64,000 bases of DNA from Clostridia bacterium (GTDB lineage: Bacteria; Bacillota; Clostridia; Oscillospirales; Acutalibacteraceae). The notes beneath the pieces were generated by a model. The model saw nothing but the letters and a program-made list of their open reading frames with translations, did no database searches and was not told the origin of the DNA. Each line of letters starts with the position of its first letter. Position 1 is the stretch's first letter. The translations under genes were made by a program, and so were the position numbers. The DNA lies in assembly GCA_017409265.1 (NCBI GenBank), contig JAFQSY010000072.1:1-64000 (forward strand). The letters run 5' to 3'. Shown in pieces: positions 9,298-18,131 of the stretch.

Positions 9298-9884
9298 ACC
9301 TTGCGCTTATTCCCCGGTTCTCCGCCCTCGGAAATGTTTTCTCTTTTCAGAACAACCATAACGGTTTTAAACAAAATTTTAATATCAAGCAAAACGCTCT
9401 GTTTGTCAACATATTCCTTGTCAAACAGGGCTTTTTCTTCGTCCGAAAGCATGTCCCTGCCGTTGACCTGCGCAAGACCCGTGATGCCGGGTCTGACGGA
9501 ATATACATTATATTTCTTTCTAATGCTGCGGATTTCCTTTTCTTCGGGAATGAGCGGACGGGGACCGACAAAGCTCATGTCGCCGATAAGCACATTGAAA
9601 AGCTGGGGAAGCTCGTCAAGACTTGTTTTGCGAAGAAGTCTTCCGCTTCTTGTTATGCATTCGTCTGCCTCTGTCAGCTCGGCTGTTGCGGCAAGGCGGG
9701 TATCTGTTTTCATCGTGCGGAATTTATAGATATAAAAAAGCTTGTTGTCTTTCCCGACTCTGTACTGCTTATAAATAACGGGATTACCCGCGTCAATAGC
9801 AATGATTATGCCGATGAGCAGAAATACAGGCAGAAGCAATATTATGAGCACAAGGCTCACGGTAAAATCAAAAATGCGTTTCAT
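9294..9884 (-). CDS. bacterial sugar transferase (undecaprenyl-phosphate glycosyl-1-phosphate transferase family)
   Basis: A 196-residue monotopic-type enzyme: one N-terminal hydrophobic helix (residues 7-31), then the family core with YKQYRVGKDNKLFYIYKFRTMK, SLDELPQLFNVLIGDMSFVGPRP and RPGITGLAQVNGRD. These enzymes transfer a sugar phosphate to undecaprenyl phosphate to start surface polysaccharide or glycoprotein glycan synthesis. The length matches the short catalytic form without the WbaP N-terminal domain. GAGGTG precedes the ATG. No other polysaccharide genes are adjacent, so it looks like an orphan initiating enzyme. Confidence 0.93.
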   Translation of the reverse strand: MKRIFDFTVSLVLIILLLPVFLLIGIIIAIDAGNPVIYKQYRVGKDNKLFYIYKFRTMKTDTRLAATAELTEADECITRSGRLLRKTSLDELPQLFNVLIGDMSFVGPRPLIPEEKEIRSIRKKYNVYSVRPGITGLAQVNGRDMLSDEEKALFDKEYVDKQSVLLDIKILFKTVMVVLKRENISEGGEPGNKRKV

Positions 9885-9897
9885 TTCACACCTCGTT

Positions 9898-10050
9898 TAA
9901 GGTTAATGGATTTGAACTAAATACGCCGTAAAGGTCGGATTTCCGACCCATCGAAGCGTTTTTTTCTTCGCCATACGACAAGATTTTTAACGAAGCTGTG
10001 GCAGAAATATGCCTTTCAAAACCGTATGGAGTTCGAATCAATTAACCTTA
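9898..10050. repeat. MITE/REP-like palindromic element between the sugar transferase and cyclase genes
   Basis: The ends TAAGGTTAATGGATTTGAAC... and ...GTTCGAATCAATTAACCTTA form roughly 28-base terminal inverted repeats with about four mismatches. Inside are smaller palindromes, including GGTCGG/CCGACC, and CCATACG pairing with CGTATGG. The whole unit is about 150 bases, contains no gene and supplies the TAA stop of the cyclase gene. The layout resembles a non-autonomous palindromic element; a structured RNA is the alternative. Confidence 0.55.
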
Positions 10051-10653
10051 TGATCGTTTCGACCAGAAAACATAATCCTCAATCAAAACCGCTCTTGCAG
10101 GCGCTCCTTCAATCCCCTCGCATCTGACGGGCGGAGCAAAAAGGAAATAATTGCCGGGTTTAACCTCTGAAAGGTTAAGACCCTCAAGAATTGCTACGGA
10201 ATTAAGTAAAAACGCCTTGTGCGGACCGGTCTGATTGCCCTTGCAGCCGACGGAATTTGAATCCGTGCCGATGAGCAGAAGACCTCTGTCTGCAAGCTCC
10301 TGTGCGGAAGAATCCATAAAAAATGCTCTGCCTCCGCCTTTAATCAGCAGACGCTCGCACTTTTTGGGAAAGTATCTGTCAACATATTCACCCGTAATAA
10401 CACCCTGAGGCACTTCAATAACCGTGCACTCACCGACAAACGGCTCAAGCGGAAGCTCGTCTATCGTTTTTCCGTCGGGGACAAAATGCTGAGGCGCATC
10501 AACATGGGTTGCGGTGTGGGCGCAGGCATGAATAACCGAAAGATTGCATTCGGAAGCCTCGCCGATAACGGAAATCTGCTCCGAATACGGCTCGGGGTCG
10601 CCCGGATAAACCTCTGACGAAAAGAACTTTCGTGAAATGTCAATCAGTTTCAT
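10048..10653 (-). CDS. cyclase-family (kynurenine formamidase-like) metal hydrolase
   Basis: A 201-residue protein of the cyclase/KynB family. The metal-binding signature HTATHVDAPQHF (about residues 46-57) and the later GTDSNSVG and GNYFLFAPP motifs are present. Members hydrolyse N-formylkynurenine or related amides or lactones; the substrate here is not deducible. It starts four bases after the prfB stop and has no strong ribosome binding site of its own, suggesting translational coupling. Its stop codon lies inside the palindromic element that follows. Confidence 0.85.
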   Translation of the reverse strand: MKLIDISRKFFSSEVYPGDPEPYSEQISVIGEASECNLSVIHACAHTATHVDAPQHFVPDGKTIDELPLEPFVGECTVIEVPQGVITGEYVDRYFPKKCERLLIKGGGRAFFMDSSAQELADRGLLLIGTDSNSVGCKGNQTGPHKAFLLNSVAILEGLNLSEVKPGNYFLFAPPVRCEGIEGAPARAVLIEDYVFWSKRS

Positions 10654-10657
10654 AAAC

Positions 10658-11776
10658 TTATTTTGCCGAATCTTTCAAAGATTCCATCTTAAGATATGCA
10701 TTGATAAAGCCGTCAATATCGCCGTCCATAACAGCATTGATATTGCCTGCTTCATAGCCTGTTCTGTGGTCCTTTGCAAGGGTATAAGGCATGAAAACAT
10801 AGGAGCGAATCTGGCTGCCCCATGCAATTTCTCTCTGCTCACCCTTGATATCGTCAATCTTGTCAAGATGCTCTCTTTCCTTGATTTCGATAAGCTTTGA
10901 TTTGAGCATCTTCATTGCAACGTCACGGTTCTGATGCTGGCTTCTTTCAACCTGGCATGCGCAGACGATGCCCGTGGGGATATGTGTGATACGAACGGCA
11001 GACGAGGTTTTATTAACCTTCTGACCGCCTGCACCGCTCGAACGGTAATAGTCTATGCGAAGGTCGTCGGGGTTGATTTCAACCTCAACTGTATCGTCGA
11101 TTTCGGGCATAACTTCGAGGGAAGCGAAGGAAGTGTGTCTTCTGCCAGATGCATCGAACGGAGAAACACGCACAAGGCGGTGAACACCCATTTCACCCTT
11201 GAGATAACCGTAAGCATTCTCGCCTTCTAAGAGAAGAACGGCGGATTTAAGACCTGCTTCGTCACCGTCAAGGAAGTCAATCATGCTGACCTTGAAGCCG
11301 TGCTTTTCGCCCCAATGCTGATACATTCTGACAAGCATCTGGTTCCAATCCTGCGCTTCTGTTCCGCCTGCACCTGCATGGAAGGTAAGAATTGCGTTCT
11401 TTGAATCGTATTCGCCCGAAAGAAGAGTGCTTAAAGTCATTGCCTCAAGCTTTTCAATAAATGCATCAACGGCAGACTTGCATTCGTCAAACATATCAAG
11501 GTCCTCTTCCTCATTTGAAAGCTCAATGAGAACGAGTGCATCGTTATATTCGTTTTCGAGCGAGTTGTATGCGCCAACCTTGTTTTTGAGCTGGCTGATT
11601 CTCTGCTGAACCTTCTGCGAATTTGCAAGGTCATTCCAGAAACCGTCCTGCGCAGTCTGCTCCTCGAGCTCTGCAATTTCTTTTGTCATATCGTCAAGAC
11701 CGAGAGCCTCACGGAGCTGACCGAGCTTTTCTTCATATTCAAGCAGTGAAAGTCTTAATTCTTCAAACTGAACCAT
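10658..11776 (-). CDS. prfB: peptide chain release factor 2 (no programmed frameshift)
   Basis: A 372-residue RF2 that terminates translation at UGA and UAA. The tripeptide SPF (VRVSPFDASGRR) and the catalytic GGQ (SGAGGQKVNKTSSAV) are both present. The start is the ATG at 11776 (MVQFEELRL), which follows AGGAGA by six bases; a longer upstream reading is AT-rich and not RF2-like. The region where many bacteria carry the CTT-TGA-C frameshift site reads GLDDMTK, with CTT GAC in frame, so the gene is a single uninterrupted frame. It is followed by the cyclase gene. Confidence 0.97.
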   Translation of the reverse strand: MVQFEELRLSLLEYEEKLGQLREALGLDDMTKEIAELEEQTAQDGFWNDLANSQKVQQRISQLKNKVGAYNSLENEYNDALVLIELSNEEEDLDMFDECKSAVDAFIEKLEAMTLSTLLSGEYDSKNAILTFHAGAGGTEAQDWNQMLVRMYQHWGEKHGFKVSMIDFLDGDEAGLKSAVLLLEGENAYGYLKGEMGVHRLVRVSPFDASGRRHTSFASLEVMPEIDDTVEVEINPDDLRIDYYRSSGAGGQKVNKTSSAVRITHIPTGIVCACQVERSQHQNRDVAMKMLKSKLIEIKEREHLDKIDDIKGEQREIAWGSQIRSYVFMPYTLAKDHRTGYEAGNINAVMDGDIDGFINAYLKMESLKDSAK

Positions 11777-11965
11777 AAATAATCTCCTGAAACATAATTT
11801 ATCAGTATGTATTATAACTAAAAAAAACGTACTTGTAAAGAATTTCCGATTAATTTTATTTTTGTTCATATTTATAAAATAATTATTTTCTAAAATATTA
11901 TTGCTTTTTATGCTATAATTAGGTAAAATATATTGATGTATGTTTCCGAAAAGGAGAGAGAAAGA

Positions 11966-13045
11966 ATGAATTACGAAAACCGTCTCTGCCCTTACTGCGG
12001 AAAACCGCTCAAGGCAGAGGATGATGTTGTTGTATGCCCCGTGTGTGCAACTCCGCAGCACAGAGAATGCTGGATGCAGAACGGCTGCTGCGCAAACGAC
12101 AGCCTGCATGCTTCGGGATATATATGGAACGGCAACGAAAACAGCCGTCCTGCCGAAGAAACAAATAGTTCTTCAGATTCAAATATATGCCACATCTGCG
12201 GCAGCGAAAATCCTAAGGATGCGCTTCATTGCGGCAACTGCGGCGCACTTTTCGGCGAATCGGCGGATAACTCGCAGAATCCGAAGGTCTGCGCCTTTTG
12301 CGGAAAAGAAAATGACAGCGATGCACGCCATTGCAAAAACTGCGGCGCTCCGCTCGCTTCAGGCGGTCAGTTTTTTAACGATAACCCTTATCTTGCAGGC
12401 ACGGGAATCGCTCCCGATGAACTCATCGGCGGAATAAAGGCGGGCGATATCGCTCTTTATACGCAGGCAAGTTCAAAAAGATATCTGCCCAAATTCAAAC
12501 GATTTGCGAAAGGCAAAAAGCTCTCGTTCAACTTTGCGGCATTTTTCTTTGCACCGTATTGGTTCTTTTTCAGAAAAATGTATAAGGCGGGAATATTTTT
12601 AATTGTCCTTTTCGCAACCGCAGCTCTCATGCTTTCAAGCTTTTCAAATGAAATAGTTACACACACAAATTCATATGTTAATACAGTCAACAATTTCGAC
12701 TATGAAAACGCAACGGAAGAAGAATTTGCCGCATTTGAGAAAGAGCTTGAGCAAGTAAGCACGGAAATGCTCGAAAAAACAATGAAGCCGATGCTTATTG
12801 TTACAGGTGTTGACCTGATTCTTCATCTGATATGCGCCCTGATTGCCGACAGGCTCTATTATAAAAAAACAAGAGATGATATGAAGCTCATTGACGAAAG
12901 CGTTAATGAGCCGAATATGCGGAAAATCATGATTTCCCGCAGAGGCGGTCTTTCACCGCTCGCATTTGCGGCAAGCATTATGGGTTATAACTCGCTCGTT
13001 CAGCTCCTTATGATGGGCGCAAACACAATAATGAACAGTTTTTAA
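11966..13045 (+). CDS. zinc-ribbon membrane protein with RING-like N-terminus and DUF2628-like region
   Basis: A 359-residue protein. The N-terminus has a RING-type cysteine/histidine cluster (LCPYCGKPL, VVCPVCATPQHRECW). Two C4 zinc ribbons follow: NICHICGSEN...CGNCGALF and KVCAFCGKEN...CKNCGAPL. Next are aromatic-rich membrane segments (FAAFFFAPYWFFFRKMYKAGIFLIVLFATA) and a second hydrophobic hairpin, like DUF2628 proteins. The ATG at 11966 is chosen because GGAGAG lies just upstream; an earlier ATG at 11933 has none. The function is unknown; the zinc domains presumably face the cytoplasm. Confidence 0.8.
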   Translation: MNYENRLCPYCGKPLKAEDDVVVCPVCATPQHRECWMQNGCCANDSLHASGYIWNGNENSRPAEETNSSSDSNICHICGSENPKDALHCGNCGALFGESADNSQNPKVCAFCGKENDSDARHCKNCGAPLASGGQFFNDNPYLAGTGIAPDELIGGIKAGDIALYTQASSKRYLPKFKRFAKGKKLSFNFAAFFFAPYWFFFRKMYKAGIFLIVLFATAALMLSSFSNEIVTHTNSYVNTVNNFDYENATEEEFAAFEKELEQVSTEMLEKTMKPMLIVTGVDLILHLICALIADRLYYKKTRDDMKLIDESVNEPNMRKIMISRRGGLSPLAFAASIMGYNSLVQLLMMGANTIMNSF

Positions 13046-13062
13046 TATACGGAGGAAAAATT

Positions 13063-13947
13063 ATGAAAGTCAGAAAAGCCATAATTCCCGCAGCAGGTCT
13101 GGGCACAAGAGTTCTCCCTGCATCAAAATCCGTTCCCAAGGAAATGCTCAATATCGTTGATAAGCCTGCAATTCAGTATATCGTCGAAGAGGCTGTTGCA
13201 GCAGGAATCGAGGATATTCTTATCATCACAAACAGAGGCAAGGGCGCAATTGAGGACCATTTTGACCACTCCTTTGAGCTCGAAGCAGGTCTCAGAGGCA
13301 ACCCCTCAAAGGCAAAGCTTTACGAAGACGTTAAGGCTGTTGCAAACCTTGCAAACATCTATTTTATCCGTCAGAAAGAAACAAAGGGTCTTGCACATGC
13401 ACTCCTCTGCGGTAAATCCTTTGTCGGCGACGAGCCGTTTGCCGTTCTTTACGGTGATGATGTTATCGTTTCCGAGGACCCCGTTACCGCACAGCTTACC
13501 CGCTGCTACGAAAAATACGGCAAGGGCATTGTAGGCGTCAACGAAGTTTCCGAAGAGCTTATCAGACTTTACTGCACACTCGACGTTTCTCCCATTGAGG
13601 GCGAGGACAGAGCGATGACCTGCAGAAGAATCATCGAAAAGCCCGCTCCCGACCAGATTCTTTCGCTCTTTGCGATTCTCGGAAGAGTTGTTCTCCCCCC
13701 CGAAACCTTTGAGCTTATCGAAAAGGGTCTTGCAAACACTCCCGAGGGCGAGGAATTTTATCTCACCGATGTTTTCACGGAGCTCGGCATGAATGACAAG
13801 CTGCTTGCTTACAATTTTGACGGCAAGAGATATGACATGGGCAACAAGCTCGGCATCATGAAAGCAAACTGCGAGGTTGCAATGAATCATCCCGAAATCG
13901 GCAACGATTTCAAAGAATACCTCAAGGAACTTGTTAAAACATTTTAA
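13063..13947 (+). CDS. galU: UTP--glucose-1-phosphate uridylyltransferase
   Basis: A 294-residue nucleotidyltransferase that makes UDP-glucose from UTP and glucose-1-phosphate. The N-terminal loop IIPAAGLGTRVLPASKSVPKEML is the diagnostic nucleotide-binding and catalytic signature. FAVLYGDDVI and VGVNEV follow, and RIIEKPAP lies in the middle. The length matches the family. GGAGG precedes the ATG by eight bases, 17 bases after the zinc-ribbon gene, so the two are probably cotranscribed. An intrinsic terminator follows. Confidence 0.97.
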   Translation: MKVRKAIIPAAGLGTRVLPASKSVPKEMLNIVDKPAIQYIVEEAVAAGIEDILIITNRGKGAIEDHFDHSFELEAGLRGNPSKAKLYEDVKAVANLANIYFIRQKETKGLAHALLCGKSFVGDEPFAVLYGDDVIVSEDPVTAQLTRCYEKYGKGIVGVNEVSEELIRLYCTLDVSPIEGEDRAMTCRRIIEKPAPDQILSLFAILGRVVLPPETFELIEKGLANTPEGEEFYLTDVFTELGMNDKLLAYNFDGKRYDMGNKLGIMKANCEVAMNHPEIGNDFKEYLKELVKTF

Positions 13948-13961
13948 TTTTCAGACATAGA

Positions 13962-14000
13962 AACAACCCGAACAAATAATGTTCGGGTTGTTTTGTTTTT
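13962..14000 (+). terminator. intrinsic terminator after galU
   Basis: The stem AACAACCCGAAC / GTTCGGGTTGTT with a six-base loop is followed by TTGTTTTT on the plus strand. It lies between the convergent ends of galU and the PBP gene and may act for both. Confidence 0.88.
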
Positions 14001-15363
14001 ACAAGTTTTCAGAAAAATACTGCATTACTTTATTTGCAACCGTTGAGGCAACTCCCGAGCCGTAGCCGCCGTGCTCCGCAACACAGATAACCGCAAGAGG
14101 CAAATCCGCTCTCTGCGAATACCCTGCAAACCACGAATGGCTCTTCTCGCCGTCAATCTGTGCCGTACCCGTTTTGCCGCACATTTCAAGACCTTTGAAC
14201 TTCCAATCGCCGTATTTATCGGCAACGTTTGAACGCAGCAAAACCTGAAGCTTTGCCGCCGTTTCGGGCTTTATGCTGACAACGCTTTCGGGTACTCTGC
14301 CGACAATTTTTCCGATAGTGCCGAGCGCGTTTATTCTGTCGGGCGCATATCCCTCTCCGCCGTTTGCAATTGCACCCATTATCGCAAGAAAATGAGCGGG
14401 ATTGACATAAGTTGTTGACTGACCGATTCCTGCCCAGCCAAGCTCGGATTCACTCTCCGATGAGGGAGAAAATCTGCTCTTCGTAAGTCTTATTTCCTTT
14501 GCATAAAGCTGCGAATCAAAGCCCATTGATTGCGCCGTTGCCTTGAGCTTTGCAGCTCCGAGTTCAATTGAAATCTCGGCAAAGGCACAGTTGCAGGATT
14601 CATTCATCGCCTTTTGAAAATCAACCTTGCCGTGGACTCCGTTGCAGATAACCTTGCCGTCGGCGGTTTCGTATTCTCCGTCGCATTCAAAAGTGCGTGT
14701 ATAAATATCGGGTATATTTTCAATAGCACATGCGGCGGTAACAATCTTCATTATCGAACCGGGGGTATAGATTCCCGAAATAACCTTATCAAGAAAAACT
14801 CCGTCATATTTTTCATTTGTCAGCAGGTCGTCGGGAATGTTTTCAATGTCATATGCAGGCTTTGAAACGCTGCACAGAAGCTGACCCGTTTTGTAGTTAT
14901 AAACAGCAACCGCACCGTCAAATTCGCCGAGTGCATTATAGGCAATTTTATTCGCCTCGCTGTCAATATTGAGCTTTATATCCGTGCCGACTCCCGTCTG
15001 TTTGAGGTTATAAATTCCCTCAATTCGGCTGTAACCCGAAAGCACATCTCTGTAAAGATAGTGAGTTCCTGTTGAGATTCTTCCCGCAGTATCGCCGACG
15101 ACGTGAAGAACGGATTTTCGCATGGTTGAATTTTCCGCAAAAACTCTTTCGTTGTCGGAGCTTTTAGCAAGCGAAACACCGTTTCTGTCATAAATTGTGC
15201 CTGCGTTGACGATTGTTCCTCCCGAATAAATGTGGCGGTTCGCCTTGTTTGATGCCCACTCGGCACCGTTGAGCATAAGGCTCGCAACAAAGAAACCCAC
15301 GCCTGCGATAAACGCAAGAATCAGCGCATAAACAATTGCTGCACGTCTTGATGTTATTCTCAT
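13999..15363 (-). CDS. penicillin-binding transpeptidase (class B, short form)
   Basis: A 454-residue class B penicillin-binding protein anchored by an N-terminal helix (residues 9-31). The three active-site motifs are present: SxxK as SIMK, SxN as SCN, and KTG in GKTGTAQ. There is no large N-terminal dimerisation domain, as in the actinobacterial PbpA type. It crosslinks peptidoglycan on the outer face of the membrane. Its ATG overlaps the stop of the FtsW/RodA gene (ATGA), so the SEDS glycosyltransferase and its cognate transpeptidase are translated as a pair. Confidence 0.93.
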   Translation of the reverse strand: MRITSRRAAIVYALILAFIAGVGFFVASLMLNGAEWASNKANRHIYSGGTIVNAGTIYDRNGVSLAKSSDNERVFAENSTMRKSVLHVVGDTAGRISTGTHYLYRDVLSGYSRIEGIYNLKQTGVGTDIKLNIDSEANKIAYNALGEFDGAVAVYNYKTGQLLCSVSKPAYDIENIPDDLLTNEKYDGVFLDKVISGIYTPGSIMKIVTAACAIENIPDIYTRTFECDGEYETADGKVICNGVHGKVDFQKAMNESCNCAFAEISIELGAAKLKATAQSMGFDSQLYAKEIRLTKSRFSPSSESESELGWAGIGQSTTYVNPAHFLAIMGAIANGGEGYAPDRINALGTIGKIVGRVPESVVSIKPETAAKLQVLLRSNVADKYGDWKFKGLEMCGKTGTAQIDGEKSHSWFAGYSQRADLPLAVICVAEHGGYGSGVASTVANKVMQYFSENL

Positions 15364-16661
15364 GCTGAGCCTCCTTTCGCCCCTGCCTTGCGAGGTGCTT
15401 TGGGAGGTGCTTTTTTGACCGAAATATCCGGTTTCGGCGCTTCAAACGGAGCACCTGCCGCTCTGATATACGCAAGCAGACCCCATGAGCAAAGCATACT
15501 CGAGCCGCCCCTGCTGACAAAGGGCAGAGTTACGCCCGTCAGCGGCAGCAAATCCGTTATTCCGAAAACATTCAGCGCAAGCTGGAAAAGCAGCATTCCC
15601 GCAGCCGAAACGGCAGCGATTGCATAGAATGTTGATGCCGAGGATTTTGCGGAGCGAACCGCAAAAAATGCGATTCCCGCAAAGCTTAAAAGCACGGCAA
15701 GTCCCAAAACAAGACCCATTTCTTCGCAGATAAGACCGAAAACAAGGTCGGTTGATGCAGCATAGACATCACGCAGATAGCCTTCGCCGATTCCGAGTCC
15801 GAAAAGTCCGCCGCTGGCAGAATAAATAAGCACTCTCGTCTGCTGATAACCCGATGTATCCATATAATCCCAGACATGGCGGTAAGCCGCAAATCTGTTG
15901 GCAACATAGGGCTTGAAATAGATTATAAGCATTGCTCCCATAAGCGCAACGGCACAAATCAGAACGATTGTGCGTATGTTTCCCGAGCGCATGAAGGCGA
16001 TAAGTATAAACGTGAAAAAGAATATCAGAGCCGTACCGAAATCCTTCATAAGAAAAAGCGCACCGACGCATCCCAGCGAAAAAATAACGTATTTTGTAAG
16101 GCTCGTTATGGACAAAAGCTTTTCGAGCGATACCGCTCCGACAAGGATAAATGCGATTTTGACAAGCTCGGAGGGCTGAATCGAGAAAAAGCCGAGGTCA
16201 ATCCAGTTAAGTGTACCGTTTATGCTTTGGGCAAGCACAAGGTTTGCCGCAAGCACTCCCACGGCGCCGATTGCGGCGGGGTAACGCAGAATGCACGCAA
16301 CCCGCACATCTTTTATAAGCATGAGCATAATAAGATAGACCGCAAGCCCGAGCCCGATTGCAATGAGCTGTTTGAGTGCATAGGTTTCGCTGAAGCTTGC
16401 ACAGACCGTAAGTCCTATACCCGAAAGGAAGAAAGCGATTGCCTCAAGCTCAAAATAATCGTTATGCGTAACAAGTGTTCCGATGAGCATGTAAATCCAC
16501 TCGGCGGCAATATAGCCGAAGAAAATATATACGAGAGTTATGCTCAGCTCATCCTGCTGCACAAAAACGCAGGCTGCGCAAAGAAGTTGAAACGCCGTCA
16601 TGAGCAGCATAACCGTTACCTGCTTGAAATGCGGCTGTTTTTTTATTTCCTTTTCTGCCAA
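15360..16661 (-). CDS. FtsW/RodA/SpoVE family SEDS peptidoglycan glycosyltransferase
   Basis: A 433-residue polytopic protein with about ten to twelve membrane helices. SEDS signatures are present: NWIDLGFFSIQPSELVKIAFI in the middle, and TGVTLPFVSRGGSSMLCSWG near the end. It polymerises lipid II glycan strands with its partner PBP just downstream. The start is a TTG at 16661 (MAEKEIKKQ), preceded by GGGGGTGAG. The C-terminal tail is basic and Ala/Pro-rich (KKAPPKAPRKAGAKGGSA) and cytoplasmic. Whether it serves elongation, division or sporulation cannot be told from sequence. Confidence 0.93.
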   Translation of the reverse strand: MAEKEIKKQPHFKQVTVMLLMTAFQLLCAACVFVQQDELSITLVYIFFGYIAAEWIYMLIGTLVTHNDYFELEAIAFFLSGIGLTVCASFSETYALKQLIAIGLGLAVYLIMLMLIKDVRVACILRYPAAIGAVGVLAANLVLAQSINGTLNWIDLGFFSIQPSELVKIAFILVGAVSLEKLLSITSLTKYVIFSLGCVGALFLMKDFGTALIFFFTFILIAFMRSGNIRTIVLICAVALMGAMLIIYFKPYVANRFAAYRHVWDYMDTSGYQQTRVLIYSASGGLFGLGIGEGYLRDVYAASTDLVFGLICEEMGLVLGLAVLLSFAGIAFFAVRSAKSSASTFYAIAAVSAAGMLLFQLALNVFGITDLLPLTGVTLPFVSRGGSSMLCSWGLLAYIRAAGAPFEAPKPDISVKKAPPKAPRKAGAKGGSA

Positions 16662-16981
16662 AAGCTCACCCCCTTGAATTTATTATATATTACCACACAA
16701 AATCCGAAATTTCAATTTATATTCTGACAGCCGAATTTTTTAAAACTGTTAACAAATATCAGTAAATTTATTAATTATGTCATAGTATCATATCATATGG
16801 CAAAACGGCTTTCCGGGGCATATAATGTTAGTGCAGACCGACAATCCGTGCTTTTTCTCCTATATATGGTATATATAATAACAATATAAAAAATATATTG
16901 CAACCGAGGAGAAAATAGTGTATAATATTTTAAATATGATTACTATAATGGGTGTAGTGCTGACAGGAGGAAAGATGCACA
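16662..16981. other. 320-base intergenic region between divergent FtsW and cysteine desulfurase genes
   Basis: AT-rich and without an open frame of interest. It holds the promoter at 16898-16926 for the desulfurase operon. No palindrome, riboswitch or small gene was recognised in the remainder. Confidence 0.6.
16898..16926 (+). promoter_or_regulatory. sigma-A-type promoter of the cysteine desulfurase-thiI-cinA operon
   Basis: TTGCAA (16898-16903), a 17-base spacer and a perfect TATAAT (16921-16926) lie about 50 bases before the first gene of the operon. Confidence 0.8.
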
Positions 16982-18115
16982 ATGGAAGCCTATTTTGATA
17001 ACAGCGCAACAACGGCGCCCTGCTGTGAAGCGGTTAAGGCGGTTGCCGAAGCGATGACCGAATGCTGGGGCAATCCTTCATCTCTCCACCGCTCGGGCAA
17101 TGCCGCAAAAGCGCTTCTCGACTCATCGAGAGAAGCCATCGCAAAAAACCTTTCCTGCTCCCCCGAAGAGATTTTCTTCACCTCGGGCGGCACGGAAAGC
17201 AACAATCTCGCCGTTATGGGTGCGGCATATCAGATGCGCCGCATGGGCAGAAGAATTGTTTCAACAAGCGTTGAGCATTCCAGCATAGACGAAACCCTCG
17301 ACAAGCTTGCAGAAGAAGGCTTCGAGGTCATAAAGCTCAGGGTTGACAGCTACGGCAGAATTAACGAAAAAGAGCTTTATGCCGCAGTCAATTCAAACAC
17401 GATTCTCATAACAATGATGCTCGTCAACAACGAGGTGGGAACAATAATGCCCGTTCAGGCGGCAAAAAGAGCCGCTATGATGGCTCGTTCGCCTGCTCTC
17501 ATTCATTGCGATGCGGTTCAGGCATTCGGCAAGATGCCCGTGAAACCCGCATCTCTCGGTGTTGACCTGATGACGGTAAGCTCCCATAAAATTCACGGCC
17601 CCAAGGGCGTGGGTGCAATCTATATCCGCAAGGGAGTAAAGATAAAATCCAGAACCTTCGGCGGAGAGCAGGAAAAGAAAATCCGCCCCGGCACCGAAGC
17701 CATGCCCGCAATCGCAGGCTTTGCCGCAGCGGCAAGAGCCCTGCCCGACCCGCAAAGAGAGCTTGAGCATATAAAAATGCTGCGTGACTATATGGTTGAT
17801 AAGCTCGCGGAAATTCCCGATATCGTTATCAATTCACCGCCCGATGCTCTGCCCTATGTGACAAATATTTCTGTTCTGGGAATAAAATCCGAGCCGATGC
17901 TTAATTTTCTCTCCGAAAGAGGGATCTGCGTTTCGAGCGGTTCGGCATGCTCAAAGGGCAAAAAGAGCCACGTTCTCATGCAGATGGGGCTTGACCGCAG
18001 AAGACTCGACAGCCCTCTGCGCATCAGCTTTTCAAGATATACAACAATTCAGGAAGTCGACGCTCTTATTAAAGGAATCAGCGAAGGCAAAAACACGATA
18101 AGAGCAGTAAAATAA
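16982..18115 (+). CDS. cysteine desulfurase (NifS/IscS class, ThiI partner)
   Basis: A 377-residue PLP enzyme that removes sulfur from cysteine as a persulfide. The PLP lysine lies in SSHKIHGPKGVGA, and the cofactor histidine in SVEHSS. The mobile-loop catalytic cysteine is in SSGSACSKGKKSHVL. The N-terminus YFDNSATT is typical. GGAGG lies ten bases before the ATG at 16982; an out-of-frame ATG sits between. Direct linkage to thiI indicates a dedicated sulfur donor for tRNA thiolation, as in the Bacillus nifZ-thiI pair, rather than general Fe-S assembly. Confidence 0.95.
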   Translation: MEAYFDNSATTAPCCEAVKAVAEAMTECWGNPSSLHRSGNAAKALLDSSREAIAKNLSCSPEEIFFTSGGTESNNLAVMGAAYQMRRMGRRIVSTSVEHSSIDETLDKLAEEGFEVIKLRVDSYGRINEKELYAAVNSNTILITMMLVNNEVGTIMPVQAAKRAAMMARSPALIHCDAVQAFGKMPVKPASLGVDLMTVSSHKIHGPKGVGAIYIRKGVKIKSRTFGGEQEKKIRPGTEAMPAIAGFAAAARALPDPQRELEHIKMLRDYMVDKLAEIPDIVINSPPDALPYVTNISVLGIKSEPMLNFLSERGICVSSGSACSKGKKSHVLMQMGLDRRRLDSPLRISFSRYTTIQEVDALIKGISEGKNTIRAVK

Positions 18116-18131
18116 ATTATTTGGGGTAAAT

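Noticed and set aside
11777..12109. N-terminal extension of prfB by over 100 codons
   Set aside because: AT-rich, not RF2-like, overlaps the divergent gene start, while a good ribosome binding site marks the ATG at 11776.
15876..16727. 283-codon plus-strand open frame opposite the FtsW/RodA gene
   Set aside because: Composition (Lys/Cys/His-rich, no hydrophobic pattern) is typical of an antisense shadow, and the opposite strand encodes clear SEDS motifs.
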